Source: CAZYWA01 sp964650975 [NCBI: uncultured bacterium] (lineage in GTDB: Bacteria; JADJOY01). From it: 7,724 nt of DNA. The position numbers and the translations under genes are program-made. Positions 6,097-7,724 of this stretch are shown here, in pieces. The stretch is from NCBI GenBank assembly GCA_964650975.1, contig CAZYWA010000396.1, positions 1 to 7,724 on the forward strand, in the 5' to 3' direction. How positions within the stretch are numbered: position 1 is the first letter of the stretch; each line of letters opens with the position of its first letter. The notes under the pieces are model-generated. The model saw only the letters and a list, made by a program, of their open reading frames with translations, was not told the DNA's origin and did not search any database.

Positions 6097-7050
6097 ATGC
6101 GGGGGCGCTGGGTCGCGGCTCTCGGTGTGGTGCTGGTCGCGTGCGCGGTGCCTGCGCGGGCCTGCGACGTGTGCGCGATCTACGTGGCGACCGAGCCGCG
6201 CGAGAGCGAGAGCGGGCTCTCGCTCGGCGTCGGCGAGCAGCTGAGCCGCTTTCAGACGCTGCAGGACGAGGGACACCGAATCCCGAGCGGTGGCCAGGAG
6301 CTCACCAGCTCGGTCACGCAGCTGGCCCTCGGCTACGACTTCGTCCCCGAGATGGGCGTGCAGCTCACGGTGCCTCTCGTGGTGCGCGACTTTCGCCGCC
6401 CCGAGGAAGGCGTGCTTCGCAGCGGCAGCGAGGACGGGCTCGGCGACGTTTCCCTGGTCGCGATGCTCCGGCCGCTTTCGCACCTGGGCGATCAGACGAC
6501 GTTCCGGCTATCGCTCCTGGGCGGCGTGAAGCTGCCCACCGGCAGCGCGCACCGGATCCGGGAGGAGCTGTCCGAGACCGACGAGCCCGCGGGCGGCACG
6601 CCGAGCGGCGTCCACGGCCACGATCTGGCGCTCGGCTCGGGTTCGGTCGACGGCGTCGTGGGAGCGGCGCTCTTCGCGAGCTGGACACGCCTCTTCGGCG
6701 CCGCGTCGGCGCAGTACGCGATCCGCGACCAAGGCGACTTCGGTTACCAGTACGCGAACGAGCTCACCTGGAGCGGCGGTCCGGGCGCTTACTTGCTGCT
6801 CGATCACGCGTACTCGCTCTCGCTCCAGGCGAGCGTCACCGGCGAGCACAAGCGCAACGACACGCTCCACGGCGTCGCCGGCGACGACACCGCGATCACC
6901 GCCGTCTACGTCGGCCCGGCGCTCGCATTCACCTGGGGCGCCTCGCTCGCGTCGAGCGTGGCCCTCGACCTGCCGGTGGTGCAAGACAACTCGAGCATCC
7001 AGCTGGTCCCCGACTTCCGCCTGCGCGCGGGCCTCACCTGGCACCTGTAG
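6097..7050 (+). CDS. Outer-membrane beta-barrel protein with N-terminal CDVC motif
   Basis: The predicted 317-residue protein has a clean Sec signal, MRGRWVAALGVVLVACAVPARA. Cleavage after Ala-Arg-Ala would expose CDVCAIY (Cys23, Cys26) as the mature N-terminus. The rest is alternating amphipathic beta sequence ending in aromatic-containing strand LTWHL. It contains the GVKLPTGS turn (143-150) and a DLALGSGSVDG segment (176-186), the pattern of 'transporter'/phenol-MetA-degradation-type barrels. A loop with His173 and His175 precedes that segment. The ATG at 6097 was chosen over the one at 6076: it gives a basic n-region and is preceded by GGAG and GGAAGGGAG, whereas 6076 has no ribosome site and adds acidic residues. 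The gene follows the di-heme peroxidase by 102 nt and is probably in its operon. Related barrels starting with CDxC-type motifs are often annotated as putative transporters; a metal-related role is inferred from the cysteines, histidines and the Fur-like site. Substrate unknown. Confidence 0.8.
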   Translation: MRGRWVAALGVVLVACAVPARACDVCAIYVATEPRESESGLSLGVGEQLSRFQTLQDEGHRIPSGGQELTSSVTQLALGYDFVPEMGVQLTVPLVVRDFRRPEEGVLRSGSEDGLGDVSLVAMLRPLSHLGDQTTFRLSLLGGVKLPTGSAHRIREELSETDEPAGGTPSGVHGHDLALGSGSVDGVVGAALFASWTRLFGAASAQYAIRDQGDFGYQYANELTWSGGPGAYLLLDHAYSLSLQASVTGEHKRNDTLHGVAGDDTAITAVYVGPALAFTWGASLASSVALDLPVVQDNSSIQLVPDFRLRAGLTWHL

Positions 7051-7068
7051 CCGTTCCTACGTCTCCTG

Positions 7069-7087
7069 GTCGAGCTCAGCGCTCGAC
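7069..7087. terminator. Candidate terminator hairpin between convergent genes
   Basis: GTCGAGC (7069-7075) pairs with GCTCGAC (7081-7087) around a 5-nt loop, 19 nt after the barrel gene stop and 24 nt beyond the glsB stop on the other strand. There is no T-tract, so intrinsic termination would be weak. The position between two convergent genes is the main support. Confidence 0.45.
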
Positions 7088-7110
7088 GTGTTCATCCGGG
7101 TGCGATGGAT

Positions 7111-7362
7111 CTAGCCGAATTGCCGGACGATCACGAGCAGGATGATGGCGCCGATCACCGAGACGATGAAGCCCGGGCCGTGAAACCTGGCGCCGGGCTG
7201 AGGCGGGTTCACTCGGTGGCCCAGGTGCTCGCCGATGATCGATCCGACGATGCCCACGCAGCTCGTCGCCACGAAGCCCAGGTGGTCGGTGCCGGGGAGC
7301 AATGCGCGCGCGCAGAGCCCGACCACGAATCCGACGATGACGGAACGGATGAGATGAAACAT
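7111..7362 (-). CDS. GlsB/YeaQ/YmgE family small membrane protein
   Basis: This 83-residue protein has three hydrophobic segments (about residues 3-20, 27-47 and 64-80) rich in Gly and small residues. The loop LLPGTDHLGF (21-30) and the GIVGSIIGEHLG stretch (37-48) are characteristic of the transglycosylase-associated GlsB/YeaQ family, whose members are usually a little over 80 residues, so the length is normal. The family is found in inner membranes and is often associated with envelope or general stress; its biochemical role is not established. The ATG at 7362 has a near-perfect GAGGAGG site with 5-nt spacing; the open frame extending to 7560 is low-complexity and Pro/Arg-rich and is not part of the family. 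It lies 74 nt downstream of the response-regulator gene on the same strand, so read-through is possible, but it may have its own promoter. Confidence 0.9.
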   Translation of the reverse strand: MFHLIRSVIVGFVVGLCARALLPGTDHLGFVATSCVGIVGSIIGEHLGHRVNPPQPGARFHGPGFIVSVIGAIILLVIVRQFG

Positions 7363-7436
7363 GACGTCCTCCTCGTGCCGTGGACCGGCGATGGGACCGG
7401 ATCCTACGCCAGTCCGGCCGGAATTTCCGCGCCTCG

Positions 7437-7724
7437 TCAGCTGCTGGGCGGGCGCTTGTGAAGCTTGCGCTGGAGGGAGCGGCGATGAAGGCCGAGGAGC
7501 CGGGCCGCCTGGGAGACGTTTCCGTCGCAATCGGTGAGCACGCGCTGGATGTGCTCCCATTCGGCGCGCGCCAGGGAAGGCGCCGAGTCGGCGGCCGCGC
7601 CTCTGGCGCCGTCCTCGGCGCTGGGCTCGAAGGCGCGGACGATGTCGTCGGCGTCGGCCGGCTTCTGGAGGTAGTGGGTGGCTCCCAGACGCATGGCCTC
7701 GAGCGCGGTCGCGATGCTGCCGTA
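7437..7724 (-). CDS. RegA/PrrA/ActR-like response regulator, 5' partial
   Basis: Only the last 95 residues are in the window; the frame continues beyond base 7724. The fragment contains the end of a receiver domain, with YGSIATALEAMRLGATHYLQ and the conserved Lys in KPADADD (Lys21 of the fragment). A short variable linker (33-53) follows, then a Fis-type helix-turn-helix (55-92) with EWEHIQRVL, GNVSQAARLLG and HRRSLQRKLHKRP. This KPADADDI plus HRRxLQRKL combination is diagnostic of the RegA/PrrA/ActR group, which with a RegB/PrrB-type sensor kinase controls redox-responsive genes. The phosphorylated Asp lies outside the window. The ATG at 7694 is an internal methionine of the receiver, not the start. 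A sensor kinase gene may lie further upstream on the minus strand; this is inferred from the family. Confidence 0.88.
   Translation of the reverse strand, partial: YGSIATALEAMRLGATHYLQKPADADDIVRAFEPSAEDGARGAAADSAPSLARAEWEHIQRVLTDCDGNVSQAARLLGLHRRSLQRKLHKRPPSS

Noticed and set aside
7363-7560. N-terminal extension of the GlsB protein to 7560
   Set aside because: The extension is low-complexity, overlaps the response-regulator gene and lacks the family fold; the ATG at 7362 has a GAGGAGG site and gives the normal family length.

Overview
The window is GC-rich chromosomal DNA from a Gram-negative bacterium. Three things point that way: a periplasmic/lipoprotein di-heme c-type cytochrome, an outer-membrane beta-barrel with a Sec signal, and a RegA/PrrA-type response regulator. 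The gene mix (PIN-PhoH ATPase, MNT-HEPN protein, MauG-like peroxidase, GlsB, RegA-like regulator) would suit a deltaproteobacterial/myxococcal-type or similar environmental proteobacterium. This lineage is an inference; no marker gene is present. There is no RNA gene, CRISPR array, insertion sequence or phage gene that I can support.

Layout. (1) 3-1451, plus strand: the 3' part of a secreted-type protein, a beta-propeller-like region followed by a C-terminal SGNH/GDSL hydrolase domain; its start lies outside the window. (2) 1667-1721: a compound inverted-repeat terminator between convergent genes. (3) 1722-3080 and 3194-4045, both minus: a PIN-PhoH (PhoH2-type) RNA-processing ATPase, and upstream of it a single-chain MNT-HEPN protein whose nucleotidyltransferase and RNase motifs are both altered at key residues. 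(4) 4195-4257: an AT-rich divergent control region with a perfect 9-9-9 palindrome resembling a Fur box, overlapping a good minus-strand promoter and a probable plus-strand promoter. (5) 4258-5994 and 6097-7050, plus: a di-heme cytochrome c peroxidase/MauG-family lipoprotein and an outer-membrane barrel whose predicted mature N-terminus is a CxxC motif. (6) 7111-7362, minus: a small GlsB/YeaQ membrane protein. (7) 7437-7724, minus: the C-terminal part of a RegA/PrrA-like response regulator running off the window.

How the parts may work together. The di-heme peroxidase and the CDVC barrel look like a two-gene envelope unit under Fur-type metal control, so a role in metal (iron or copper) handling or peroxide/oxidative chemistry at the envelope is the natural hypothesis. 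The same operator would also control the divergent MNT-HEPN gene and possibly PIN-PhoH behind it, linking an RNA-targeting pair to metal status. That linkage is the most interesting feature of the window. The altered MNT-HEPN, which keeps the tyrosine that is AMPylated in classic HepT but has lost the RNase histidine and the first catalytic aspartate of MntA, is the most unusual single gene.
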